Assembly (NCBI GenBank): GCA_013178185.1
Contig: JABLXC010000002.1
Span: 124,001 to 188,000, forward strand
Direction of reading: 5' to 3'
Length of the DNA: 64,000 nucleotides
Source of the DNA: Anaerolineae bacterium
GTDB taxonomy: Bacteria > Chloroflexota > Anaerolineae > Anaerolineales > Anaerolineaceae
In this document: in pieces, positions 1 to 8,473 of the stretch
How positions within the stretch are numbered: position 1 is the stretch's first letter
Layout of the letters: each line of letters begins with the position of its first letter
The notes under the pieces: generated by a model
The model's input: only the letters and a program-made list of their open reading frames with translations
The model's database searches: none
Told to the model about the DNA's origin: nothing
Made by a program: the position numbers and the translations under genes

Positions 1-136
1 TCACGTAGCTGTAATCCGGGTTGAACTCGCTACTGCTTCCGGGCCGGCTGGGACTGGCTGGGCGCGCCACGGTCTCTGGAGAGGCAGGCCGGCTGCTGGG
101 TGCTCCGCTGACTTGACGCTTCTGTTTCTTGGACAT
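1..136 (-). CDS. N-terminal part of a small basic hypothetical protein
   Basis: The window cuts this gene after 45 codons; the 3' end lies before base 1. It starts with ATG at 136, preceded by a good AAGGAG ribosome site about 8 bases upstream. The visible part is rich in Ser, Pro, Arg and Lys and begins MSKKQKRQ, with no fold visible. It lies downstream of the sortase gene on the same strand with a gap of about 40 bases, so the two are probably co-transcribed. A basic, disordered N-terminus of this kind often precedes a membrane segment, but none is visible here. Confidence 0.55.
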   Translation of the reverse strand, partial: MSKKQKRQVSGAPSSRPASPETVARPASPSRPGSSSEFNPDYSYV

Positions 137-176
137 AAAAATTACTCCTTCGCTGACTTCAAATTCATTCAAGATC

Positions 177-1160
177 TTATTCTTGTAAAACGGCTTGAAC
201 TACAATCCGTTTATCATCCACAAGATACGGATAACAAGAGATCAGGGTGACAATCGCTTCAGGGGTCGGGGCCATCACCTCTACCTGTGTGGGCTCCAGG
301 ATGCGCGTTTCTTGTACAATATAGGTATAAGCCCGCTGGTTGGTGAACAACATCACCGCGTCGCCCGGTCTCAGACGATCAAGATCGCGAAAAATCTCAC
401 CGAACACATCGTTATGTGCCGAAAGTACAATATTGCCTTCCTTACCTGGGTTCGGCGTGCCGATATGTTGCCCAACGCCCTTCTTTAGCTGTTCCCACCC
501 ATCTCCTTGCACTACTGGCGCATCCACAGAGATGGCGGGGATCTGGATGCGCACCGCCTGCTCCGGACCGGGGGTCGGGACAGGCAAGTTTGCCAGCGAC
601 TGCACCAGGGGGCGCAAATGTTCAGGGATCTCCGCCTCGTTAGGCTGGACACCCCCCGGAGAATTGGGAGGGGTATGCCCGGAAGGCAGCACCAACGCCA
701 TGATCATCGGCGTTGGCGTCAACGTTGGCTGCGCTAGCGCGGAGGCCACTTCCTGGTTCAGGTTGCGCAACAGGTTGAGGCCGCTCAACAGTACGAAAAC
801 CAGCCCGACTGCGGCTGCAATTTCCATAAACAACAGCGCCTTTTCCATCCAGGGCTGGCGTTTTCGCCGCCGCCGGGCGGATGGAGCGAGCCTGGCGACC
901 GGTTCTTCTCCGCTTTCTTCTACAGGCTTGGGGCGATCCGTCCAAATCGTTGTCCCAGCCGACACCGGCGTTTCGACCATCACTGCCCGGCCGGTCTGAC
1001 GGAATCGTTCGATCCGCGCCTGTCGTTCTGCCCTTCGCTTCTCAATTAAAAGGCGGCGCAGCTCTTCTACACTTAAGTCTTCAGCCAATCGCTGTCGAGG
1101 CAAAATTGGTCTCCTCACCCTCTTTGTCTGGGGTGCTTGTGTTTCAGGATTATACTCCAA
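177..1160 (-). CDS. Sortase family transpeptidase (class D/E-like)
   Basis: Membrane-anchored cysteine transpeptidase of 327 residues, expected to join surface proteins to an acceptor at the cell surface. The N-terminus (1-104) is highly charged and cytoplasmic, one membrane segment spans about 108-130, and a Pro/Thr linker follows (about 140-200). The sortase barrel is at 203-327. The catalytic triad is visible: His249 in SAHND, Cys309 in LISCYPY and Arg318 in DDKRIVV. The start is TTG at 1160, chosen because GGAGGTGAGG lies just upstream. It is divergent from the SCO gene at 1213. No LPxTG-type substrate was recognised in the window, so the substrate is unknown. Confidence 0.88.
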   Translation of the reverse strand: MEYNPETQAPQTKRVRRPILPRQRLAEDLSVEELRRLLIEKRRAERQARIERFRQTGRAVMVETPVSAGTTIWTDRPKPVEESGEEPVARLAPSARRRRKRQPWMEKALLFMEIAAAVGLVFVLLSGLNLLRNLNQEVASALAQPTLTPTPMIMALVLPSGHTPPNSPGGVQPNEAEIPEHLRPLVQSLANLPVPTPGPEQAVRIQIPAISVDAPVVQGDGWEQLKKGVGQHIGTPNPGKEGNIVLSAHNDVFGEIFRDLDRLRPGDAVMLFTNQRAYTYIVQETRILEPTQVEVMAPTPEAIVTLISCYPYLVDDKRIVVQAVLQE

Positions 1161-1199
1161 TTATCCTCACCTCCCCCTGATTCTTACCACGAAAGATGA

Positions 1200-1205
1200 T
1201 AGAAT
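1200..1205 (+). promoter_or_regulatory. -10 box seven bases before the SCO start codon
   Basis: TAGAAT ends seven bases before the ATG at 1213, with no conventional leader or ribosome site between. This layout predicts a leaderless transcript. The -35 region is weak. Confidence 0.4.
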
Positions 1206-1212
1206 TTAGGGA

Positions 1213-1878
1213 ATGAAGTGGGGCCGGTTATTGCAAGTCTTTTACATTGCCGGGGGGTTGTTGGTCATTTCAATCCTTTGGTTCACAACGGCTCGCCCAA
1301 TTGTCGTCTTGCCGCGCATGCGTCTTTCGCCGGGGTATGGCTTGCAAGATGCCTCGAACAGCCTTGTCACCAGCGACCAGCAGCGCGGCCTATTGACTTT
1401 ATACTCCTTTGCCTATACTCGCTGCGGCGATGATTGCCGTTCGATGTACGCCGCTCTTCAGGAGATTGATGCAGCGCTGGCTGACCAGCCCACCAGACAG
1501 CCCAGGCTCCAGTTCATCACCATCACTGTAGATCCCGCCCGCGACACCCCCGAAGCGCTGGCAGCCTTCGCCTTGCCATTCGATCCAAAAACAGTGCAGT
1601 GGCGCTGGCTCACCGGCCCTCAGGAGCGGGTCAACGCCGTCGCTAGTGGAGGGTTCGAAGTCCTGGTCCAACCCAGGCAGGATGGCAGCCTGTTTTTTAC
1701 ACCACTCCTTGTCCTGGTGGATGGCGCCGGAGTGGTACGCGCTTCCTTTGAAGGTTCCCAGATCGATTCGCAGAACATCCTTTCCCAGCTTGCTCTGCTC
1801 TACAAAGAAATTGAACGATCTCAAGGCGCTAACCGCCTGGCTTACGAAGCTGCTCATTTTTTTGCCTGCTACCCATAA
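1213..1878 (+). CDS. SCO1/SenC-family protein lacking the copper-ligand histidine
   Basis: Membrane-anchored thioredoxin-fold protein of 221 residues. A single segment at about 9-27 anchors it, and the CxxxC motif is present at Cys71 and Cys75 (CGDDC). SCO proteins bind copper with these two Cys and a His in a VDH motif. At the matching place here (about 160-168) the sequence reads FFTPLLVLVD, so the His is absent. The next gene is a full SCO protein, so this one may be a redox partner or a diverged copy rather than a copper chaperone. The tail (about 205-221) extends past the usual fold. The two genes are ten bases apart and likely co-transcribed. Confidence 0.8.
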   Translation: MKWGRLLQVFYIAGGLLVISILWFTTARPIVVLPRMRLSPGYGLQDASNSLVTSDQQRGLLTLYSFAYTRCGDDCRSMYAALQEIDAALADQPTRQPRLQFITITVDPARDTPEALAAFALPFDPKTVQWRWLTGPQERVNAVASGGFEVLVQPRQDGSLFFTPLLVLVDGAGVVRASFEGSQIDSQNILSQLALLYKEIERSQGANRLAYEAAHFFACYP

Positions 1879-1888
1879 GGAAAACAAC

Positions 1889-2521
1889 ATGAACGCGGGA
1901 AAACCTTTTTCGATCCGGCAGTTCTTGACGCCCCACTGGTTGCTGCCACTTGCTGGCCTTGTAGTCGGGCTGACAGCCGTCATCCTGTTGAGCAGCATCT
2001 TGCGCCCGCACACTTTTGCAGGCACACTCTTGCAATCGCCCCAATCCGCTTATGATTTTACCGGGCGGGGCCCGCAAGGAGCAGTGTACCGTTTGAGCGA
2101 TTTTCGCGGCAAGGCGGTGCTGCTCTTCTTTGGCTACACCTCCTGCCCCGATATTTGCCCAACCACGCTGCAGACCCTCAGCAAAACACTGGATCGCCTC
2201 GGCGACCGCTCTGCCGATGTTCAAGCCGTGATGATCTCTGTGGATCCAGAAAAAGACACCCCTCAGCGCCTGGCGGCTTATCTCAATCACATTGATGGCC
2301 GCATCCTGGGGCTGAACGCCGGCCTGGAAGAAACAGCCAACGCCGCCATGCAGTATGGTGTCTTCTATGAAAAACGATATTTTAGCGAGACCGGTTATCT
2401 GGTCGATCATACCGCCACGATTCTTCTTATTGACCCGCAGGGCTTTCTCCGGGTCGTCTATCCTTACCAGACCAACGCCGCAGCCATCGCGGCAGATGTG
2501 AAATACATCTTGAAGCATTAA
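1889..2521 (+). CDS. SCO1/SenC/PrrC-family copper chaperone
   Basis: A 210-residue SCO protein, expected to deliver copper to the CuA site of cytochrome c oxidase outside the membrane. One membrane segment is at about 17-37. The copper-binding set is complete: Cys86 and Cys90 in CPDIC and His174 in VDHTAT. The ATG at 1889 was chosen because it lies ten bases after the upstream stop and precedes the membrane anchor; longer in-frame readings overlap the previous gene. No cytochrome oxidase gene is in the window. Confidence 0.9.
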   Translation: MNAGKPFSIRQFLTPHWLLPLAGLVVGLTAVILLSSILRPHTFAGTLLQSPQSAYDFTGRGPQGAVYRLSDFRGKAVLLFFGYTSCPDICPTTLQTLSKTLDRLGDRSADVQAVMISVDPEKDTPQRLAAYLNHIDGRILGLNAGLEETANAAMQYGVFYEKRYFSETGYLVDHTATILLIDPQGFLRVVYPYQTNAAAIAADVKYILKH

Positions 2522-2600
2522 AGCGCCTCTCTCCGTCCCAAAACTGGGCTTAGCCAGTCGTCTTCAGGGCGGCATATTCCTCATTTAAATTAAGTGAGGG

Positions 2601-2629
2601 TTGCAAAGAAATAGATTCCCTTTTATAAT
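2601..2629 (+). promoter_or_regulatory. Promoter of the S1-domain protein gene
   Basis: TTGCAA at 2601-2606 and TATAAT at 2624-2629 are separated by 17 bases, a near-consensus housekeeping promoter. Transcription would start near 2636, giving a leader of about 30 bases before the ATG at 2666. Confidence 0.7.
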
Positions 2630-2665
2630 CTAAGGACATCAATTTTAACTGGAGCTTTATACCGT

Positions 2666-3925
2666 ATGGACCGTAACGACTCCCAACTCGAGCAGGGGGC
2701 TATGCCCGAGACCGAGCACAATGAGACCAATGATAACAACATGGCATCCTTGCTGGAGCAGGAGGGCCTTGGAATTGATTTTCCAAAGGCCGGTGAAATA
2801 CGATCAGGCGTTATCGCCAGCATCACCCCTGGTCAAATTCTTGTAAGCGTAGGAACGAAGTCAGAGGGGATTATCAATGGCCGCGAATATGAGCAGATCC
2901 CCGAAGAAGAGTTAGCAAAACTCGAGATCGGCCAGGAGATCCCCGTGTTTGTTCTTAACCCAGAGGACCAAAACGGCAATGTTGTTCTTTCTTATGTCCG
3001 TGCCCGTGAAGAGTCCAGTTGGCGGCAGGCGGAAGAGCTCCTTGCTTCTAAAGGGAGCGTCTCCAGCTCAATCATCGGCTATAACAAAGGCGGGTTAATC
3101 GTCCCGGTTGGCGGACTGCGCGGTTTTGTGCCAGCTTCGCAAATCAGCCTTTCGCGCCGCGCCGCCCTGGCGGGTGATACGCCCGAACAGCGCTGGGGGA
3201 AGATGGTGGGCGAACCCATCGAAGTCTGTGTCATCGAGGTGGATCGCGAGCGCCGACGCTTGATCCTTTCCGAGCGCGCCGCCAGCGCCGAAACGCGCGA
3301 GACCCTCAAAGAACGCGTCATCGAGGAGCTACAAGAAGGCGAAGTCCGCACCGGCCGCGTCACAAGCCTGGCGGAGTTTGGCGCCTTTGTCAACATCCAC
3401 GGGGCCGATGGTTTGGTGCATCTTTCGGAAATTTCTTGGGACCGTATCCAGCACCCCAGCGAGGTGTTGAAAGTTGGCCAGGAAGTAAAAGTCAAGATCA
3501 TCAGCATTGATAAAGACAAAAAACGGATCGGCCTTTCCATCCGGCAGTTGCAAGAAGACCCCTGGCTCCAGCGCGCAGGCGCCTATCAGGTTGGCCAGCT
3601 TGTCGAAGGCACCATCACCCGTCTTACCAAATTCGGCGCTTTTGCACGCCTGGAAGAGGACATGGAAGGTCTGATCCACATCTCCGAAATCAGCGAGAAG
3701 CGCATCGAGCATCCCAAAGAAGTTCTCAAAGAGGGCGACGTCGTTACCCTGCGCATCATCAAGATTGACCCGGACAACCACCGCATCGGTCTCAGCCTTC
3801 GCCGGGTGGACTCAATGGCTTATGCCGATCTCGATTGGCAGACGCTTCTCGAAGAGGACATCCCCGACATTGAAGAAGACCTGGACAGCGCCCCGGATGC
3901 CGAGTCTCACGTGGATTCAGACTGA
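2666..3925 (+). CDS. RNA-binding protein with four S1 domains (S1/RpsA-like)
   Basis: A 419-residue protein made of S1 OB-fold repeats, related to ribosomal protein S1, which binds mRNA on the 30S subunit. Repeats lie at about 41-115, 125-205 (diverged), 222-292 and 309-380. The last two carry the classic pattern FGAFV/FGAFA, then HISEIS or HLSEIS, then RIGLSI/RIGLSL. Both termini are acidic (1-35 and 395-419). It has fewer domains than the six of E. coli S1. GGAG lies 11 bases before the ATG. A hairpin follows the gene. Whether it is the true ribosomal S1 or a paralogue cannot be told here. Confidence 0.87.
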   Translation: MDRNDSQLEQGAMPETEHNETNDNNMASLLEQEGLGIDFPKAGEIRSGVIASITPGQILVSVGTKSEGIINGREYEQIPEEELAKLEIGQEIPVFVLNPEDQNGNVVLSYVRAREESSWRQAEELLASKGSVSSSIIGYNKGGLIVPVGGLRGFVPASQISLSRRAALAGDTPEQRWGKMVGEPIEVCVIEVDRERRRLILSERAASAETRETLKERVIEELQEGEVRTGRVTSLAEFGAFVNIHGADGLVHLSEISWDRIQHPSEVLKVGQEVKVKIISIDKDKKRIGLSIRQLQEDPWLQRAGAYQVGQLVEGTITRLTKFGAFARLEEDMEGLIHISEISEKRIEHPKEVLKEGDVVTLRIIKIDPDNHRIGLSLRRVDSMAYADLDWQTLLEEDIPDIEEDLDSAPDAESHVDSD

Positions 3926-3971
3926 AATCGCCGGAACTGGCCTGCGAGGTTCACTCCATCAAAATAATCGA

Positions 3972-4002
3972 GAGCGCACCGCAGCGGGTGCGCTCTTATC
4001 TT
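3972..4002 (+). terminator. Hairpin after the S1 gene
   Basis: GAGCGCACC (3972-3980) pairs perfectly with GGTGCGCTC (3987-3995) around a short loop. The tail that follows (TTATCTT) is a weak U-tract, so termination may be partial. The dipeptidase starts 17 bases later. Confidence 0.5.
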
Positions 4003-4018
4003 GGAGCAATTAATAAAT

Positions 4019-5143
4019 ATGCCGATCATCATAGATGCCCATGAAGACCTGGCGCATACCAGCCTCACATACGGGCGCGATTACCTCCTGTCAGCTCACG
4101 AAACCCGCCGGCGCGAGCACGGCTCCCTCACCGAGCAGCGCAATGGCCAGACCGTTTTAGGCTGGCCAGACTACCAGGCCGGTCAGGTAGCGGTCGTCTT
4201 TGGCACCTTCTTCCTGGCTGCCGAAAAGTACCGCATCGGCGACTTTGGCCGTTTCTATTACAACACACTGGATCAGGCTTACCAGTTGTACCGCCAGCAA
4301 CTCGATTATTATCTCAATCTGTTTGAAAACCATCCCGATAAATTCCGCCAGATTAAAACCCTCCCGCAACTTCACGAACTGCTCAAATTGTGGAACGATC
4401 ACCCTGCCCATTTTCCTGATGAAACAAACCCGGTCGGCCTGGTGCTCTTGATGGAAAGTGCCGAGGGAATCCGCAACCTGGATGAGCTTCAGGAATGGTG
4501 GGATGTCGGCCTTCGCATTATCGGCCCTGTCTGGGCAGGCTCACGGTTTTGCGGCGGCTCCTTTGAGAACGGCGCTTTCACGCAGGAGGGCTACGACCTC
4601 ATGAAGGTGATGGCACAGATCGGTTACGCGCTCGACATCACCCACATGAACGAAGTCTCCAGCCTGACCGCCCTGGATGCTTACGAAGGGGTTGTGATTG
4701 CAACGCATTGCAATGCCCGCGCCAGGATCAAATTTGGCGCAGGTCGCTACCCTACCGATGCCCACGGCGAACGGCATCTCAGTGACCTGGCCATCCGTCG
4801 CCTGGCCGCCCGTGATGGTGTAATGGGCTTGCTGCCGTATAACCGCTTCTTCATCACGGATTGGACGCCCGAAATGGGCCGGCACGCCGTCACCCTGGCT
4901 CACATGGCGGATCATATCGATCACATCTGTCAGCTCACAGGTAGCGCCCGGCATGTCGGCATTGGGACGGACTTCGACGGTGGCTTCGGATATCCGGCCA
5001 TCCCGGAAGAAATTGATACCATCGCAGATTTACAGAAAATTGCCACCGTATTGGAACAGCGTGGTTATAATAAAGATGATATTGAATCTGTTTTAGGAGG
5101 TAACTGGCAGCGTATTTTAGAAAAAATCCTGCCTGTCTCATGA
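4019..5143 (+). CDS. Peptidase family M19 (membrane-dipeptidase-like)
   Basis: Zinc-dependent dipeptidase of the amidohydrolase fold, 374 residues. Family landmarks are visible: DAHED near the N-terminus (His8 and Asp10), the acidic LLMESAEG region (about 143-150) that should give the bridging glutamate, the strand-end histidines in DITHMNE and IATHCNAR, and GIGTDFDGGFG near the C-terminus. An in-frame TTG lies at 4001, but the ATG at 4019 is preferred because GGAG at 4003-4006 then acts as its ribosome site and the protein opens on the first metal motif. There is no signal peptide, so it is probably cytoplasmic. Its stop overlaps the next start (ATGA). Confidence 0.88.
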   Translation: MPIIIDAHEDLAHTSLTYGRDYLLSAHETRRREHGSLTEQRNGQTVLGWPDYQAGQVAVVFGTFFLAAEKYRIGDFGRFYYNTLDQAYQLYRQQLDYYLNLFENHPDKFRQIKTLPQLHELLKLWNDHPAHFPDETNPVGLVLLMESAEGIRNLDELQEWWDVGLRIIGPVWAGSRFCGGSFENGAFTQEGYDLMKVMAQIGYALDITHMNEVSSLTALDAYEGVVIATHCNARARIKFGAGRYPTDAHGERHLSDLAIRRLAARDGVMGLLPYNRFFITDWTPEMGRHAVTLAHMADHIDHICQLTGSARHVGIGTDFDGGFGYPAIPEEIDTIADLQKIATVLEQRGYNKDDIESVLGGNWQRILEKILPVS

Positions 5144-5682
5144 CACGTCTGGCGCCCGACCCAGCCCTTTCCACTTCAAACCAAAGCGCCAAACCGGACC
5201 GCCCTTATTCAGTGCGCCGCATCCGGTTTGGCCTTACGACAACCTTGATCGGTTTTGCGATTTTTCTACTCGGCACCAAACCCAGCGTATTTGGCCTCGA
5301 CCGCAGCCCCATTATCGGTTTTGTTCAAATTGCCGTGTTTATTGTCGGGCTGGCAGTGATTTGCCTGGGCGGCTATATCAGCCTTATGGCGCTTTGGAAT
5401 CGCCAATCTCCCAGCATTGCTGCCGATTTTGGCCAGCGCATGGTCGCCACGGGCTTTGTGGTTGCCGTATTTACAGGGATGGCAGATGTATTTGGCTTTG
5501 GTAGCCACCCTCTACCCGGCGTCCCATTTTTTGGTAGCTGGCAAGCCCGCGGCGTGATGATCGGCGAAGCCCTCATCGCAATAGGCTTCCTCCTGCTAGT
5601 GCCGTATGGCCAGCACAAACCCGCTGAGGAAAATCCAGCTGCGCCTCCTCCACCCAGCGCCCCACAGAGCGAATCGGACTAG
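5140..5682 (+). CDS. Four-helix membrane protein of unknown function
   Basis: A 180-residue protein with four predicted membrane segments at about 28-46, 55-82, 100-122 and 130-150, then a Pro/Ala-rich tail. The start overlaps the stop of the dipeptidase gene by four bases, indicating translational coupling. I do not recognise the family. The 3' end overlaps the convergent flavoprotein gene by four bases. Confidence 0.75.
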   Translation: MTRLAPDPALSTSNQSAKPDRPYSVRRIRFGLTTTLIGFAIFLLGTKPSVFGLDRSPIIGFVQIAVFIVGLAVICLGGYISLMALWNRQSPSIAADFGQRMVATGFVVAVFTGMADVFGFGSHPLPGVPFFGSWQARGVMIGEALIAIGFLLLVPYGQHKPAEENPAAPPPPSAPQSESD

Positions 5683-7100
5683 AGCGGCTGCCGGATCACT
5701 GCCAGCATTTCCTCATTAGTCGAAAATTTAAACTCTTCCAGGCCAAGCTGTTGGGCGCGTTCTTGCTCAACAATTTCCAATCGTCTCAGATCTTGCTTGG
5801 TGATAACTGGCTTTCCCAGATTCCTCATGAACTCTTTGATACCTGGCAGGGGCGATTCTTGCAGTTCCTCTCTAGTTTGGAGATATTGAAGGATGGCTCG
5901 CGCTACATTAACACCGTCTTTGCGCGCAATCCCAACCAGGCCTGTGCTGGCTCTGCGCGCCCACCCTGCCACAAATACACCATCGATTGGCTCTTCCGCC
6001 ACAGGATCAAACGCTTCGTAACTGACGTCTTCAATTGGAAAACGAGGATTAGGATTTTTAATGAACTCAAATTGTTCTACGGGCAGTCCCAGGTTCTCAT
6101 CAACTCCGTCGCCAATGGCAAAAATAACCGTGTCCATGTCAATGACACGCCGCCTGCCTGTGCCGCGCGCCTTGATCTCGCCAGCCTCTCGAATCAGAGT
6201 GTTCTCTTCTACTTCCAGCGCCCGCACCCGCCCATTTTCATCCCCCAGGATGCGAGTTGGTGAAAGAAGAAAACGCATCGTCATGTGGGTTTTTGAACCC
6301 GTTGGAGCGGCTTTATCGTATACCGCGTGGATGAATGTCTTCGGATAGTTGGGGTCCTGGCCCAGCGACCACATGAGCGGCGCAGCTCGTTCGATCTCTT
6401 CATCCACTCCTTTGAGATCCAAATTGGCTACCACATGCTCCAATTCCTTGCGGTCGAACTTGATCTCGCCCGGCCCGCGCCGGGCAATCGCAGTGACGTC
6501 GTCAACATGCATCACCTCGATTAAGTATCGCGCAATATCAGTCATTACGTTGCCCACCCCCACGACGGCAACGCGCCGGCCGATCTCGAATTTTTGCTGA
6601 CTATACGGCGGCAGCCGATTGTAATGGTACACCAAGTCTTTGGCGTGATAAACGCCTTTCAGGTTTTCGCCTGGAAGCCCCAACCACTTGGTGCCCTGCG
6701 CGCCCGCGCTGATTAATATGGCTTGAAATCCCAATTGTCGTAACTGATCCAGACAGATATCGCCATGGTTCCCAATTAAGACGTTGCCAAAATACTCTAC
6801 ACATTCCATTTCCAGGATCTGCCGAAACTGGATCCGTAAAACCTCTTTCATTTTATGCTTCTCTGGATAAATTCCATACTCAGCCAGCCCGCCAGGTTTA
6901 ATATCCCGGTTGAAGAGGACAGGATGAACATCTGCGCTGGAAAGTTCTCGGGCTGCAAACAATCCTGCTGGTCCGGCGCCAACCACTGCAACTAGGTGTT
7001 TTAAGTTGTCTTCGTTCAATGAGGAGACCTTCCTAAAAAGATAATAATAACCTATTTTATCAGGTAGACTCGATTTAATGTACATATTCCTTAATGCCAA
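5679..7100 (-). CDS. FAD-dependent pyridine-nucleotide oxidoreductase (ferredoxin/adrenodoxin reductase-like)
   Basis: A 473-residue flavoprotein. The FAD-binding Rossmann motif GAGPAGLFA is at about 41-50 and a second nucleotide motif, VVGVGNVMTDIAR, is at about 183-195. The order of motifs resembles FprA/adrenodoxin reductase and the small subunit of glutamate synthase. A motif near the C-terminus (VFVAGWARRAS) matches the GW(A/I)K-type sequence of FprA. The likely role is electron transfer between NAD(P)H and a ferredoxin. The start is uncertain. TTG at 7100 has AAGGAAG upstream; ATG at 7085 and a TTG just before the conserved domain are alternatives. It is convergent with the previous gene and divergent from the M16 gene. 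Confidence 0.82.
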   Translation of the reverse strand: MALRNMYIKSSLPDKIGYYYLFRKVSSLNEDNLKHLVAVVGAGPAGLFAARELSSADVHPVLFNRDIKPGGLAEYGIYPEKHKMKEVLRIQFRQILEMECVEYFGNVLIGNHGDICLDQLRQLGFQAILISAGAQGTKWLGLPGENLKGVYHAKDLVYHYNRLPPYSQQKFEIGRRVAVVGVGNVMTDIARYLIEVMHVDDVTAIARRGPGEIKFDRKELEHVVANLDLKGVDEEIERAAPLMWSLGQDPNYPKTFIHAVYDKAAPTGSKTHMTMRFLLSPTRILGDENGRVRALEVEENTLIREAGEIKARGTGRRRVIDMDTVIFAIGDGVDENLGLPVEQFEFIKNPNPRFPIEDVSYEAFDPVAEEPIDGVFVAGWARRASTGLVGIARKDGVNVARAILQYLQTREELQESPLPGIKEFMRNLGKPVITKQDLRRLEIVEQERAQQLGLEEFKFSTNEEMLAVIRQPL

Positions 7101-7180
7101 TTTACTTCCTTACGATTTTCAAAAAAAACACTCTATGCTATAGTCATTGGAAATCGAATTGTTTATTTAAAAGAGGGAGT

Positions 7181-8473
7181 ATGTCAGCTCTGATAAAAAC
7201 AAAGCTGCCCAATGGGTTAACGGTACAGTTAAAAGAAATCCATTCTGCACCGCTCATCAGTCATTGGATCTGGTACCGCGTCGGACTGCGGAACGAAGTT
7301 CCCGGCAAAACCGGTCTCTCACATTGGGTGGAACACATGCAGTTTAAAGGCACCCCTCAGATGCCAGCCGGCGTCCTGGATAAAGCGATCTCGCGCGACG
7401 GCGGGCTTTGGAACGCCTTTACCTATCTGGATTGGACGGCTTATTTCGAAACTATGCCAGCGGATAAAATCGACCTGGCGCTAAATTTAGAAGCGGATCG
7501 GATGACCAATAGCCTGTTCGATCCGCAAGAAGTTGAATCCGAGCGCACTGTGATCATGTCTGAGCGCGAAGGCAACGAGAACGAGCCACTCTTCCGGCTG
7601 GATGAAGCCATTCAAGCAGCCGCTTTTGAACGCCATCCCTACCGCTTTGAAGTAGTCGGCGAGATGGAAGACCTGCGCACTATCCAGCGCGAAGACCTCT
7701 ACCAACACTACCGCGCCTACTATGTCCCTGGCAATGCCGTCCTGGCAGTAGCTGGCGACTTTAAGGTTGAAGAAATGCTCCAAAAAATAATCGAGCGCTA
7801 TGGCGGCATCCCCGCTGGGCAGCCACCTCTGTTGCCGGAACTACGCGAAGACGAAATGTTCGGCGAGAAACGAGTCGAGATCAAGGGTCCTGGTGAGACC
7901 GCCTACCTGAGGCTGGCGTACCGCGCCCCGGTTGCTGCCCACCGCGACTTTTTTGCCCTCACCGTAGTGGATAGCCTCTTGAGTGGCCCTTCCAGCCTGA
8001 ATATGTTCGGCGGCGGCGGTATTTCCAACAAGACCAGCCGGCTCTATCGTGCACTTGTAGAAAAAGAGCTGGCGGTCAGCATCAATGGTGCCCTGCAGGC
8101 AACAATTGACCCATTCTTGTACAATCTCACAGCCACCGTGCACCCAGAACAGACGCCTAAGGCTGTTCTGTCGGCGATGGACGAGCAGATCGATCGCCTG
8201 CAGCAGGAGCGCGTTCCGGAGGAAGAAATTCATCGCGCCATCAAGCAGGCACGCGCCCTGTTTGCCTACGGCAGCGAAAACATTACCAACCAGGCGTTCT
8301 GGCTGGGGTACTCTGAAATGTTTTCCACCTATGAATGGTTTACTCAGTATGTTCAGACGCTAGAGACCATCACCCCAGAAGATGTCCAGCGCGCCGCCCG
8401 GTTTTATTTGCAGCCCAACCGGCGCGTCATCGGCATTTACATCCCCGAAGCCCGCCAGGAGACAGCCGCATGA
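7181..8473 (+). CDS. M16-family zinc peptidase, catalytic subunit
   Basis: A 430-residue pitrilysin-family metallopeptidase. The inverted zinc motif HxxEH is intact (His48, Glu51, His52 in HWVEH), and the downstream zinc glutamate sits in SEREG near 128. The start at 7181 is chosen from GGGAG five bases upstream and the family's usual N-terminus (IKTKLPNGLTV). The next gene, overlapping by four bases, encodes an M16 protein without the zinc motif. In this family such pairs form a heterodimer with one active half. Confidence 0.92.
   Translation: MSALIKTKLPNGLTVQLKEIHSAPLISHWIWYRVGLRNEVPGKTGLSHWVEHMQFKGTPQMPAGVLDKAISRDGGLWNAFTYLDWTAYFETMPADKIDLALNLEADRMTNSLFDPQEVESERTVIMSEREGNENEPLFRLDEAIQAAAFERHPYRFEVVGEMEDLRTIQREDLYQHYRAYYVPGNAVLAVAGDFKVEEMLQKIIERYGGIPAGQPPLLPELREDEMFGEKRVEIKGPGETAYLRLAYRAPVAAHRDFFALTVVDSLLSGPSSLNMFGGGGISNKTSRLYRALVEKELAVSINGALQATIDPFLYNLTATVHPEQTPKAVLSAMDEQIDRLQQERVPEEEIHRAIKQARALFAYGSENITNQAFWLGYSEMFSTYEWFTQYVQTLETITPEDVQRAARFYLQPNRRVIGIYIPEARQETAA

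Noticed and set aside
1646-2521. A 291-codon version of the second SCO protein
   Set aside because: The extra 81 codons overlap the previous gene in another frame. The ATG at 1889 lies just after that gene's stop.
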